5,113 bases of DNA. Origin: Deltaproteobacteria bacterium (GTDB taxonomy: Bacteria; Desulfobacterota; Dissulfuribacteria; Dissulfuribacterales; QOAL01). Below are positions 1 through 5,113 of this stretch, one piece after another. Positions within the stretch are counted from its first letter, which is position 1; each line of letters opens with the position of its first letter. A model generated the notes under the pieces. The model made no database searches. It was not told the origin of the DNA and saw nothing but the letters and a program-made list of their open reading frames with translations. The stretch spans positions 1 to 5,113 of the forward strand of contig JALSKY010000017.1 in the NCBI GenBank assembly GCA_026988585.1. The letters run 5' to 3'. A program made the position numbers and the translations under genes.

Positions 1-270
1 TGATGGGATACCATGTGAGTCGTAATCCCCTCGAACGGGTCCATCAATTCTGACTTTTTGGTGGAGGTGGCCAGAAACGAAATTGAAAAGTCGTAATCCC
101 CTCGAACGGGTCCATCAATTCTGACCAGCAAAGAAAGTTTTCGTGCTTGGTCTAAAGACCAAGTCGTAATCCCCTCGAACGGGTCCATCAATTCTGACAG
201 ATATAGAGGCGACCAGTATTCAAGGTCGCCTTTTGTCGTAATCCCCTCGAACGGGTCCATCAATTCTGAC
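1..270 (-). CRISPR. CRISPR array, four 36-nt repeats, truncated at left edge
   Basis: Four identical 36-nt repeats lie at 19-54, 90-125, 163-198 and 235-270. On the plus strand they start GTCGTAATCCCC and end CAATTCTGAC. The three complete spacers are 55-89 (35 nt), 126-162 (37 nt) and 199-234 (36 nt). Positions 1-18 are the end of another spacer, so the array continues outside the window. The repeat ends are imperfect inverted copies (GTCGTAAT against GTCAGAAT), and a short CCC/GGG pairing lies in the middle. All repeats are identical, so no degenerate terminal repeat shows the direction. The A+T-rich leader-like DNA to the right suggests transcription on the minus strand. The sense repeat would then begin GTCAGAATTG and end GGGGATTACGAC, giving crRNAs an ATTACGAC 5' tag. 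The adjacent CARF effectors make a type III system the likely user, but no cas core gene is visible here. Confidence 0.97.
199..234. repeat. Spacer containing terminator-like hairpin
   Basis: This spacer, next to the presumed leader, holds AGGCGACC and GGTCGCCT as perfect 8-bp arms (207-214 and 224-231) around a 9-nt loop, followed by TTTT on the plus strand. That is the layout of a rho-independent terminator. It is part of the array and not a functional terminator of a gene in this window. The likely explanation is that the protospacer came from a terminator of a phage or plasmid; the source cannot be identified from this sequence. Confidence 0.85.
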
Positions 271-401
271 TCCTACCCTGAGAATAGCCGTAATTTCAGA
301 TAGCTGCAAGCCGTTTTTTGCGCATGTCTGCAAAAATGCCGCAGAGAACCCAGTTTTCAGCCTAATTGCTGTTAAAAACCAGTGTAAGGTGTTGTTTTTG
401 T

Positions 402-422
402 TGTGTAAATATTTTTTACACA
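402..422. repeat. Inverted repeat TGTGTAAA/TTTACACA in leader
   Basis: Two perfect 8-nt arms (402-409 and 415-422) flank a 5-nt A+T centre. A symmetrical site of this size in a leader could bind a dimeric regulator or integration factor. It lies downstream of the candidate array promoter. No known operator is recognised. Confidence 0.6.
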
Positions 423-471
423 TCTCTTTGGTCGTGGCGTGAGCTGGTTTGTGCGTGTTTTATCAATTAAA

Positions 472-500
472 ACAATATGTTGTCATCGTCATGGCCTCAA
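472..500 (-). promoter_or_regulatory. Possible CRISPR array promoter
   Basis: On the minus strand TTGAGG (500-495) and TATTGT (477-472) are 17 nt apart, each matching four of six sigma70 consensus positions. This would start transcription near 465 and run through the rest of the leader into the repeats. A+T-rich DNA yields such matches by chance, so support is weak. Confidence 0.3.
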
Positions 501-588
501 AAAAACAGCCCGTTTCCGTGAAAAACAAAACGTGTGCAAAAAATCGGGTTTAACTTATTGAAAATTTTATTATTTGCATTTTTGGCAA

Positions 589-606
589 AATGAATTTAAA
601 TTCATT
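589..606. repeat. Perfect 18-bp palindrome AATGAATTTAAATTCATT
   Basis: The 18 nt are fully self-complementary. The palindrome is flanked by direct copies of TTTGGCA at 581-587 and 614-620. It begins 23 nt beyond the 629 stop codon, the end of the CARF gene if the 3' frameshift is bridged. It could be an operator, a weak A+T hairpin at the operon end or a leader anchor. It lacks the G+C stem of a standard terminator. Confidence 0.6.
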
Positions 607-728
607 GTGTCTGTTTGGCATCAGATGTTCATTTGCTTGTTTTTTGTGGGAAGATTTTGGGTCTATCTGTAACCCTATAATAATTGATGTTCATGATGCT
701 GGCTGAAGCTATTTCCCGTACTTCCGAT

Positions 729-1814
729 TTAGATACATAGCAGCCCAGATAAGACAATCTTCCGAATTGTCTGAAAGATGCAGCCGAAATCTCTATTTTT
801 GAAGTATCCTTCAACATAACATTTGTCTCCTGCAGGAACAACTCTGAAACCTCTGCCCTGTATGCCCTGTTGTCCAGAATACGGCAAGGTATGAGCGGTC
901 TGAATCCAGTCATTTTCTTTGAATACCTTGTTTAGAAACTCTTTGAAACCCTTTGGATAGTGATGATCGTTCCCGAATGTAGGCGGCTTTCTGGACTCGG
1001 CAGGGTTGCCTGGAGGACGTGGCTGCCGCGTGCGGAGTCTATAGGCAGTGAGGTAGATCATGCCTACCGGGTTCAGTTCGTAGTGGCAGACTCCGTCTAT
1101 CTCCTCTTCGTTGAAAAATATGCGCAACTTGTCATCTATTGCTGGCATCTCGTCCTGGGAAAGAACAGTATTGTGCTGTTCAAATTTGATAAGGATATCC
1201 GCATTGAAACCCAAGATGGAATAATCAAAAGATACTGGCAGGGGAGGGAAGTCGATTATTTCAGGGAAACGTTCATGTTTGTAATATACCGGAATATCCA
1301 GCACCTGTCCCATAATGACAGCAATGGCTATCTGTGCCTTGTAGCCACCTGTTGCATCTATGGCACAGAACTCAGGACCTCCGGCCTGCTGAATTGCTGC
1401 GCCAAGCTCCCTTACCAGGTTTCTAAGGCCCTGGGACTTGAATTTTTTAGGCTCTTTGTCCTGCAACATATCTACTGTGCGGTATTCTATTTTCTGAAAC
1501 TCATGGTTTTCCCAGCTCTCAAAGTATGCCTGGAGCAGCTTGCCAGTGTTTTCGCCTTCTTCAGTATCAGATACAAAGAAGACGATTTTTTTCAGGTTGG
1601 GCAGCTTTTTGCGGGTGAGGGCATGGACGGTGTTTATTTCTGCACCGCAGATCCTATCAGCAGGATCAAACTCGAGGAGTGTCCTGGCAAGGCGGCCCCA
1701 CTCTTTTGCCTGATACGCCTGATGGATTCGGGAATTTTCCTCAAGCCTTTCCAAATTGCTGAACAGACTCGTTCCAACCGTGCATAGTAGAACAGCTCTG
1801 TTTTTCTGTTTCAT
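729..1814 (-). CDS. CARF-winged helix-RelE-like effector, Cami1-like; 3' end possibly frameshifted
   Basis: The 361-residue product starts with a CARF sensor domain (about 1-205). It shows the strand-loop TVGTSL (12-17), the ligand-site loop DATGGYK (153-159) and a PPLPV motif (190-194), as in the TIGR02619/APE2256 group. CARF domains bind cyclic oligoadenylate made by Cas10 in type III systems. A region at about 215-262 ending ELNPVGMIYLTAYRLR resembles a winged helix. The C-terminal part (about 285-361) has a helix followed by strands with GRGFRVV and CYVEGYFKN, and recalls a RelE interferase. This CARF-wHTH-RelE order is that of Cami1, a cA4-activated nuclease that cuts mRNA in the ribosomal A site. 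The RelE assignment is inferred from layout and weak motifs; the CARF call is firm. The ATG at 1814 has AAGGGGA 7 nt upstream and lies 19 nt after the preceding CARF-HEPN gene, so the two are probably co-transcribed. After about residue 349 the frame ends abruptly, while the next frame stays open to 629 (see findings). Confidence 0.85.
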   Translation of the reverse strand: MKQKNRAVLLCTVGTSLFSNLERLEENSRIHQAYQAKEWGRLARTLLEFDPADRICGAEINTVHALTRKKLPNLKKIVFFVSDTEEGENTGKLLQAYFESWENHEFQKIEYRTVDMLQDKEPKKFKSQGLRNLVRELGAAIQQAGGPEFCAIDATGGYKAQIAIAVIMGQVLDIPVYYKHERFPEIIDFPPLPVSFDYSILGFNADILIKFEQHNTVLSQDEMPAIDDKLRIFFNEEEIDGVCHYELNPVGMIYLTAYRLRTRQPRPPGNPAESRKPPTFGNDHHYPKGFKEFLNKVFKENDWIQTAHTLPYSGQQGIQGRGFRVVPAGDKCYVEGYFKNRDFGCIFQTIRKIVLSGLLCI

Positions 1815-1833
1815 CTTTAGTTCCCCTTCATTT

Positions 1834-3174
1834 CTAATCTGCTTGGATCTCTGCCTGTGCAGAAATCAATTGCTGGAGATCCTTTATGATCCGTTGCAAT
1901 TCTTGTCTGAAGTTGCCAGGAGTTACCAAGTCCCTGTTGAATCCGGCATGGCTTATGTTGTTTCTTTTTGCCCTGAGGCGTTCAAAGATGGGTGAAAGTT
2001 GTTCCAATTCCGGTATGGACAGGAGGTCCTCTATCATATCAGCATGGCTGTGTAGCTCTTCCTTTATCTTCTCTGCTGGGGATTTTTGGCTGTAAAAAGA
2101 CAGGGCTGATGATACAGCCCCACGCAATTCATGGTCCATGATTGCATCTTTTTTGCCTATCTTTTCCAGGAACCAGGTGATCAGACTCTCCTGCAATATA
2201 GCATAGCCCTGCGGGATGAAGTTATGTTCCACGCACCACTTCGCTGCCTCTACGGCAGTGGCAACTGTCTCTCTCTCAAACCGCTTAAGTGCTTGGGCAA
2301 CATCATCCAGCAGCGGCACAATGGGAGGAAGGATACTTGTACTCTTTACCGCCTCAAGGGCACTGTTGGCCTCATGGGCTGCATTCTTTATCTCCGGGGC
2401 CCTGTTGAGGGCAATGGCATCGCAGAACTGGTTGAGTCGCTTTGCAAAATGGCGAACTGCGCTGGCCTCTCTGTCCTCTCCTTTCGTTGCCGCAAGGATC
2501 GGTTTGACATGCCCCATTGCCAGCCTGGAAATATGTTCTGCACTGCCTGAGATTTTGAAATCGTTTACAGCATGTGCCCAACTCATAATGGTATCGAATG
2601 GGGTCAGGTCGAAGATGGGGACATTTCTCTGCTCATGGGGCATCTTTTTTACCTCGTAGATTGGCCCCAGGCTCTCCATTGCTCCATAATGGATACGATC
2701 TACAGTGATCCCTTTTGCTGCCTTGGAATAGTTGACAACTGCCAGTTGAATTATAGTGAGGGAGCGAAAAGAGTGGGTAATATCTATCTCGATGGTGGAG
2801 CTTTCAGGAATTGCGGCTACTATGGCCCTGAATATTTCCCATATCTCTTCCTCGCTCTTGCCATCAGGAATTCTGATCTTCTCATAATTGACCCCCAAAT
2901 TTTTCAACCTTGTTTCAAGTCCTTGTCTCTCTAATATGTTGCCGTCTCTATCAACATGGCCATCATCTTGCCAGTTCTTTTTCTCAGCATCTTCAGTGGT
3001 AAAGATGATGATCTTGCCATCTTGCCACTTATCCCTTTCAATATACAAAATGGCTTCCTGCACGAAACGGACATTTTGGGCCATCTTGTCAGGATTATCA
3101 GTAAAAAAATAGTTGCAAGGGATATAGTCGTTGGTGCCCAAAACACTTAGAAATATCTTGTGATATGATTCCAT
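1834..3174 (-). CDS. csx1: Csx1/TM1812-type CARF-HEPN ribonuclease
   Basis: The 446-residue protein is a type III CRISPR ancillary RNase of the TM1812 (TIGR02221, Csx2) branch. The N-terminal CARF domain (about 1-190) opens with KIFLSVLGTNDY (6-17), typical of this branch. It has the conserved DITHSFRS (131-138), where family members usually carry G in place of the first S. A helical linker (about 190-330) precedes a HEPN nuclease domain. The catalytic motif R-x4-H is R404-NNIS-H409, so the active site looks intact. Such enzymes form dimers and degrade RNA non-specifically when cyclic oligoadenylate from Cas10 binds the CARF domain. The frame is open from a TTG at 3213, but no ribosome-binding site precedes it. 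The ATG at 3174 has GGGAAG 9 nt upstream and places the CARF motif right at the N terminus, so it is chosen. It sits 35 nt after the small broken gene and 19 nt before the second CARF gene. Ligand (cA4 or cA6) cannot be read from sequence. Confidence 0.93.
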   Translation of the reverse strand: MESYHKIFLSVLGTNDYIPCNYFFTDNPDKMAQNVRFVQEAILYIERDKWQDGKIIIFTTEDAEKKNWQDDGHVDRDGNILERQGLETRLKNLGVNYEKIRIPDGKSEEEIWEIFRAIVAAIPESSTIEIDITHSFRSLTIIQLAVVNYSKAAKGITVDRIHYGAMESLGPIYEVKKMPHEQRNVPIFDLTPFDTIMSWAHAVNDFKISGSAEHISRLAMGHVKPILAATKGEDREASAVRHFAKRLNQFCDAIALNRAPEIKNAAHEANSALEAVKSTSILPPIVPLLDDVAQALKRFERETVATAVEAAKWCVEHNFIPQGYAILQESLITWFLEKIGKKDAIMDHELRGAVSSALSFYSQKSPAEKIKEELHSHADMIEDLLSIPELEQLSPIFERLRAKRNNISHAGFNRDLVTPGNFRQELQRIIKDLQQLISAQAEIQAD

Positions 3175-3209
3175 AATATAACGCTTCCCAAGTAGTTTGG
3201 AGATTGAAG

Positions 3210-3505
3210 TCAAGAAGTCTTGCAGCCATCTATCAATTCAAGCGCCAGGATGGACCAGGGCTCAAAAACCGTTACGGTGCCATCCTGGAACCTTTTTGCA
3301 GCATCACTGCCCTTGTATTTGAGTTGACCAAGGTAGCCGTTTACCACAGAGACACGCCCGTGCTCACAAGATGAAATGAGTGTGGTTCGTTCATGATAAA
3401 ATGGCTCCAGTTTTATGTTTTATAAACAGCATCCATGATTATATCATAAAATTCCATGGCACAAGCAGGATGTCTTTGGAAATGGGCTATATCACAATGA
3501 AACAT
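3210..3505 (-). pseudogene. Small unrecognised gene upstream of csx1, one frameshift
   Basis: Minus-strand reading shows an ATG at 3505 with GGAG 8 nt upstream, followed by 30 codons (starting MFHCDIAHFQRHPACAMEFY) and a stop at 3415-3413. In the -1 frame, from about 3416, 68 sense codons run to a TGA at 3212-3210 and read like ordinary protein (for example HERTTLISSCEHGRVSVVNG and FEPWSILALELID). This second segment has no ATG start, so the two pieces most likely form one gene of about 98 codons with a single-base deletion near 3417, or a sequencing error there. I do not recognise the family. It lies 35 nt before the csx1 ATG on the same strand and would be the first gene of the CARF operon, so a role in cyclic oligoadenylate signalling or its control is a guess from context only. 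No membrane segment or signal peptide is evident. Confidence 0.55.
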
Positions 3506-3542
3506 CTACACATCTCCAATCCTATCTGTAAAGATAACGCGA

Positions 3543-3587
3543 TTTATACATTTGTCTGAAAATGAAAATTCACAATTTTCTTGTCAA
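3543..3587 (-). promoter_or_regulatory. Possible promoter/operator of the CARF operon
   Basis: On the minus strand a TATAAA box (3548-3543) lies about 38 nt before the ATG of the small first gene. Upstream are TTGACA (3587-3582) and a perfect inverted repeat, GAAAATT-GTG-AATTTTC (3580-3564). The TTGACA is too far from TATAAA for a standard sigma70 pair (33 nt), so either another -35 is used or regulation is unusual. The inverted repeat is placed where a repressor or activator could act. Confidence 0.35.
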
Positions 3588-3628
3588 TTTTCCAGCAAAA
3601 CCCCTCAAAAAAACATTTCAGGCAAGGA

Positions 3629-3656
3629 TTGACAGGGATTCCACAGGTATTACAGT
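3629..3656 (+). promoter_or_regulatory. Promoter of vapBC
   Basis: A perfect TTGACA -35 hexamer (3629-3634) is followed after 16 nt by TACAGT (3651-3656; four of six matches to TATAAT). Transcription would start about 25 nt before the vapB start codon. The -10 lies inside the GTATTAC repeats, as expected for an autoregulated toxin-antitoxin promoter. Confidence 0.5.
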
Positions 3657-3670
3657 ATTACTGGTATTAC
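3647..3670 (+). promoter_or_regulatory. Triple GTATTAC repeat, likely VapB operator
   Basis: GTATTAC occurs three times in direct orientation at 3647-3653, 3655-3661 and 3664-3670, spaced by 8 and 9 nt. An 11-bp palindrome, CAGTATTACTG (3653-3663), sits in the middle. The repeats overlap the -10 region and end 19 nt before the preferred vapB start. AbrB-type antitoxins usually bind symmetrical or repeated sites in their own promoter, so autorepression by VapB or VapBC is the probable use. Confidence 0.55.
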
Positions 3671-3689
3671 TTTTGTAGGGGGCATGGTC

Positions 3690-3914
3690 ATGAAGGTTAC
3701 TATTAAAGGGCAAGTTACTATTCCACGAAGGATACGGGAAAAGTTAGGGATAACCCCAGGGGCAGAGGTCGATTTCCTGGAGGAAAAAGGCCGGGTTTAT
3801 CTGGTGAAGAAAAGCCATGCACCCGAAACAAAAAGGTTTCGGAAACTCCGGGGAACGGCCAGCATTGCAATGACAACCGATGAAATAATGGCGCTAACAA
3901 GGAGAGACGAGTGA
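3690..3914 (+). CDS. vapB: VapB antitoxin, AbrB/SpoVT fold
   Basis: The 74-residue product begins MKVTIKGQVTIPRRIREKLG, a textbook AbrB/MazE-type swapped-hairpin DNA-binding domain with the TIKGQVTIP strand and the IREKLGI helix (residues 1-45). The charged tail (about 46-74) is where VapB antitoxins wrap around and block their toxin. It is expected to neutralise VapC and to repress its own promoter. An upstream ATG at 3684 is in frame, but the GGGGG at 3678-3682 is only 1 nt from it and 7 nt from the ATG at 3690, so 3690 is preferred. Its stop overlaps the vapC start by 4 nt (GTGA), indicating translational coupling. Confidence 0.93.
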   Translation: MKVTIKGQVTIPRRIREKLGITPGAEVDFLEEKGRVYLVKKSHAPETKRFRKLRGTASIAMTTDEIMALTRRDE

Positions 3915-4315
3915 AAGGGGTCCTGGTTGACTCAAACATAATCCTGGATGTCCTCCTGGATGATCCAAGCTGGGCCGACTGGTCTGAATCGATACTGGAC
4001 AAGCACAGCAACTCAGGAACACTTTACATCAATCCAGTCATCTATTCTGAAATATCCATCGGTTTCGCCCGGATAGAAGACCTGGAATCCGTTGTGACAA
4101 GGGCAGGTTTCCAGATGCTTGACATTCCAAAAGAGGCCCTGTTCCTGGCGGGAAAGGCATTTCTAAACTACAGGAAAAGAAAGGGCCTGCGAAGGTCCCC
4201 CCTGCCAGATTTCTTCATCGGGGCCCAAGCCGCTGTGCTGGGCCTAAAGCTCATCACGAGAGATGTCGCCAGGTACAGGTCTTATTTCCCAACCGTAAGG
4301 CTTATAACCCCGTAA
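3911..4315 (+). CDS. vapC: VapC toxin, PIN-domain ribonuclease
   Basis: The 134-residue protein is a full-length PIN domain, the usual size for VapC. All four acidic metal-binding positions are visible: D7 in VLVDSNIILD, E47 in VIYSEISI, D100 in LPDFFIGAQA and D118 in LITRDVARY. VapC toxins are Mg-dependent endoribonucleases that cut tRNA or rRNA and stop translation when freed from VapB. The start is GTG at 3911 inside the vapB stop, with GGAGAG (3901-3906) as ribosome-binding site. The conserved PDFFIGAQA motif and intact acids give no sign of inactivation. The RNA target cannot be predicted. It is convergent with the mntA-hepT genes. Confidence 0.95.
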   Translation: MKGVLVDSNIILDVLLDDPSWADWSESILDKHSNSGTLYINPVIYSEISIGFARIEDLESVVTRAGFQMLDIPKEALFLAGKAFLNYRKRKGLRRSPLPDFFIGAQAAVLGLKLITRDVARYRSYFPTVRLITP

Positions 4316-4397
4316 CACATACCACCGATTTCTTTTGCCACCTATCTTTAATAACTTATTGTCATCTGCTTCCAACCCTCCAAGGAAAAGTTGCACC
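4316..4397. other. Convergent intergenic gap without clear terminator
   Basis: These 82 nt separate the ends of vapC and the hepT remnant, which face each other. I found no G+C-rich hairpin with a T tract on either strand, so transcripts of the two modules may overlap here. Confidence 0.5.
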
Positions 4398-4702
4398 CTA
4401 ATCCTTTAATAGACACATGATCCTGTTTCTAAAATCTTCAACACTATCAAGTTCAGTGATGAAGTCATAAAGCCTTGCATAATCAATATCCCAATACACA
4501 TGGGCTATAACATTTCTAAGCCCTGCCAGCTCTTCAAGCCTTTTCCCCTGTTCCATGTCTATTATCCCAGCTTCCACCAATTGCCTGAAACAACCTGGCC
4601 TTTCTCCTTGCGCCCCAAAAACTTCAGCTCTTTTAATGCCTCATCCAGAAAACCGATGAGTTTCAGTATCTTATCTCTGTTTAATCCCAAATCTTTCTTC
4701 AT
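4398..4702 (-). pseudogene. hepT: HepT-like HEPN toxin (DUF86), internally deleted and out of frame
   Basis: Two pieces of a HepT toxin lie in different frames. The first starts at ATG 4702, overlapping the mntA end by 32 nt, and gives the N-terminal helix (RDKILKLIGFLDEALKELKF) before running to a stop at 4564-4562. The second, from about 4605 to the TAG at 4400-4398, carries the family's C-terminal half. It includes FRQLVEAGIID and the signature R-x4-H-x-Y as RNVIAHVY, which holds the RNase residues and the tyrosine that MntA modifies. Intact HepT proteins are about 130-145 residues. The two parts together give about 100, so 35-40 central residues, normally a long helix with conserved Arg/Glu and a second helix, are missing at a junction near 4600-4615. 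The toxin is probably inactive. A short C-terminal product could still be made from TTG 4580 (60 residues), but function is doubtful. Confidence 0.8.
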
Positions 4703-5069
4703 AGAATTCTTCAATCAAGGGTCTGAAATCCTCTTCATCTATAATTGCTATAAGCTTGAAACGCTCCCAAAAATCAGGATCTTCAACGATTATTGGCAAA
4801 CCTTTTCGTGCAATCTCGGCCTTCAAAAGGATGTTGGGTATATCCGGGCCGACTATATCGACTTTGTAACCGAGCTCTTTGGAAAGCACCTGGGCAAGAT
4901 GGACCTTTTCAGCCTGTGTGGGTGCCTTGCCACCTTCCATCACAACCATGATATCAATGTCCCTGAAGGAAGCATCCTGCCCGGCAAAGGAGCCAAAGAC
5001 TACTGCTATGGAGCAATTTTGGGCCTCTAAAATCGCCTTTATTTTCTTAAGGAGTTCTTGCTTTTCCAT
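4671..5069 (-). CDS. mntA: MntA nucleotidyltransferase antitoxin
   Basis: The 132-residue protein is a minimal nucleotidyltransferase (MNT domain) of the DNA polymerase beta superfamily. The signature is VFGSFAGQDASFRDIDIMV, with G26-S27, metal-binding D37 and D39, and a third acid D71 in KVDIVGPD. MntA neutralises its HEPN partner by adding AMP groups to the tyrosine of R-x4-H-x-Y in HepT. The spacing between GS and DxD is nine residues where ten is usual for MntA; the wider family tolerates this. The frame also opens with GTG at 5072, but the adjacent ATG at 5069 has AGGGG 8 nt upstream and is preferred. The hepT start overlaps its 3' end, the normal gene order. Since the partner is broken, this is an antitoxin without a working local toxin. 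Confidence 0.92.
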   Translation of the reverse strand: MEKQELLKKIKAILEAQNCSIAVVFGSFAGQDASFRDIDIMVVMEGGKAPTQAEKVHLAQVLSKELGYKVDIVGPDIPNILLKAEIARKGLPIIVEDPDFWERFKLIAIIDEEDFRPLIEEFYEERFGIKQR

Positions 5070-5113
5070 CACGGCAGCCCCTAAAGGCCCCTTGGGTAAT
5101 CAGCAGGCACCAC

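Larger units (their letters stand above)
271..628 (-). promoter_or_regulatory. Putative CRISPR leader, A+T-rich, gene-free
   Basis: About 360 nt between the last repeat and the end of the CARF gene contain no convincing gene. The stretch is rich in A and T runs, especially 390-600. Leaders of CRISPR arrays are A+T-rich, sit next to the newest repeat and carry the promoter and Cas1-Cas2 recognition signals. This stretch fits that role if the array is read leftward. It contains inverted repeats at 315-336 (TTTTTGC/GCAAAAA arms), 402-422 (TGTGTAAA/TTTACACA) and a perfect 18-bp palindrome at 589-606. Parts of it may instead be the 3' untranslated region of the CARF operon. A short open frame on the minus strand here reads straight into the repeats and is not a gene. 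Confidence 0.65.

Noticed and set aside
287..302. GCCGTAAT as a degenerate fifth repeat
   Set aside because: Only the first eight or so bases resemble the repeat and the spacing from the last repeat is 16 nt, too short for a spacer.
220..423. Minus-strand open frame of 67 codons at the array edge
   Set aside because: Its end is translated CRISPR repeat and spacer and its start lies in the leader inverted repeat; no ribosome-binding site and no protein-like pattern.
960..1787. Plus-strand open frame of 275 codons
   Set aside because: It is the antisense of the CARF gene, has no supporting start signal and does not resemble a known family, while the opposite strand carries clear CARF motifs.
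2131..2659. Overlapping plus-strand open frames opposite csx1
   Set aside because: They lie wholly antisense to a well-supported CARF-HEPN gene and have repetitive, low-information composition.
3172..3213. TTG at 3213 as the csx1 start
   Set aside because: No ribosome-binding site precedes it and the extra 13 residues lie before the conserved CARF strand; the ATG at 3174 is better.
3411..3424. Tandem ATAAAAC copies as a programmed frameshift site or duplication causing the frame change
   Set aside because: The bases do not form a standard X-XXY-YYZ slippery heptamer, and removing one 7-nt copy does not join the two open frames.
3718..4011. Minus-strand open frame of 97 codons over vapBC
   Set aside because: Antisense shadow of two clear toxin-antitoxin genes, without a plausible start or family.
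4500..5030. Plus-strand open frame of 176 codons opposite mntA-hepT
   Set aside because: The opposite strand encodes recognisable MntA and HepT motifs; this frame has no family resemblance.

Overview
The window looks like a bacterial accessory (defence) region of moderate G+C content. The gene set (type III CRISPR signalling effectors, an AbrB-type VapB with its VapC, and MntA/HepT) is common in anaerobic bacteria such as Desulfobacterota and also in archaea. No marker gene fixes the taxon, so this is a weak inference.

Left part (1-628): the end of a CRISPR array with four identical 36-nt repeats and three complete spacers. The array runs off the left edge and is followed by about 360 nt of A+T-rich, gene-free DNA that is best read as the leader. 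This implies crRNA transcription on the minus strand. Two of the three spacers contain perfect stem-loops.

Centre (about 629-3548, minus strand): a compact operon-like cluster. It starts with a previously unnamed small gene that is open only if one frameshift is bridged (3210-3505). Next is a Csx1/TM1812-type CARF-HEPN ribonuclease (1834-3174). After a 19-nt gap comes a second CARF protein with a winged-helix linker and a C-terminal domain that resembles the RelE mRNA interferase part of Cami1 (729-1814). The last gene appears to have a frameshift near its 3' end; reading through it restores about 45 residues of plausible sequence down to position 629. Both effectors belong to families activated by cyclic oligoadenylate made by Cas10. 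No cas10, csm/cmr, cas1/cas2 or recognisable ring nuclease is in the window, so the interference core must lie outside it or act in trans.

Right part: an intact vapBC toxin-antitoxin operon on the plus strand (3690-4315) behind a promoter with three GTATTAC direct repeats. Convergent to it is a minus-strand mntA-hepT module (5069-4398). In this module the MntA nucleotidyltransferase antitoxin is intact, but the HepT HEPN toxin has a frame change and lacks about 35-40 central residues.

Overall the window combines RNA-triggered CRISPR signalling with two toxin-antitoxin systems. Three genes show frame disruptions, suggesting either decay of toxic functions or sequence errors in the assembly.
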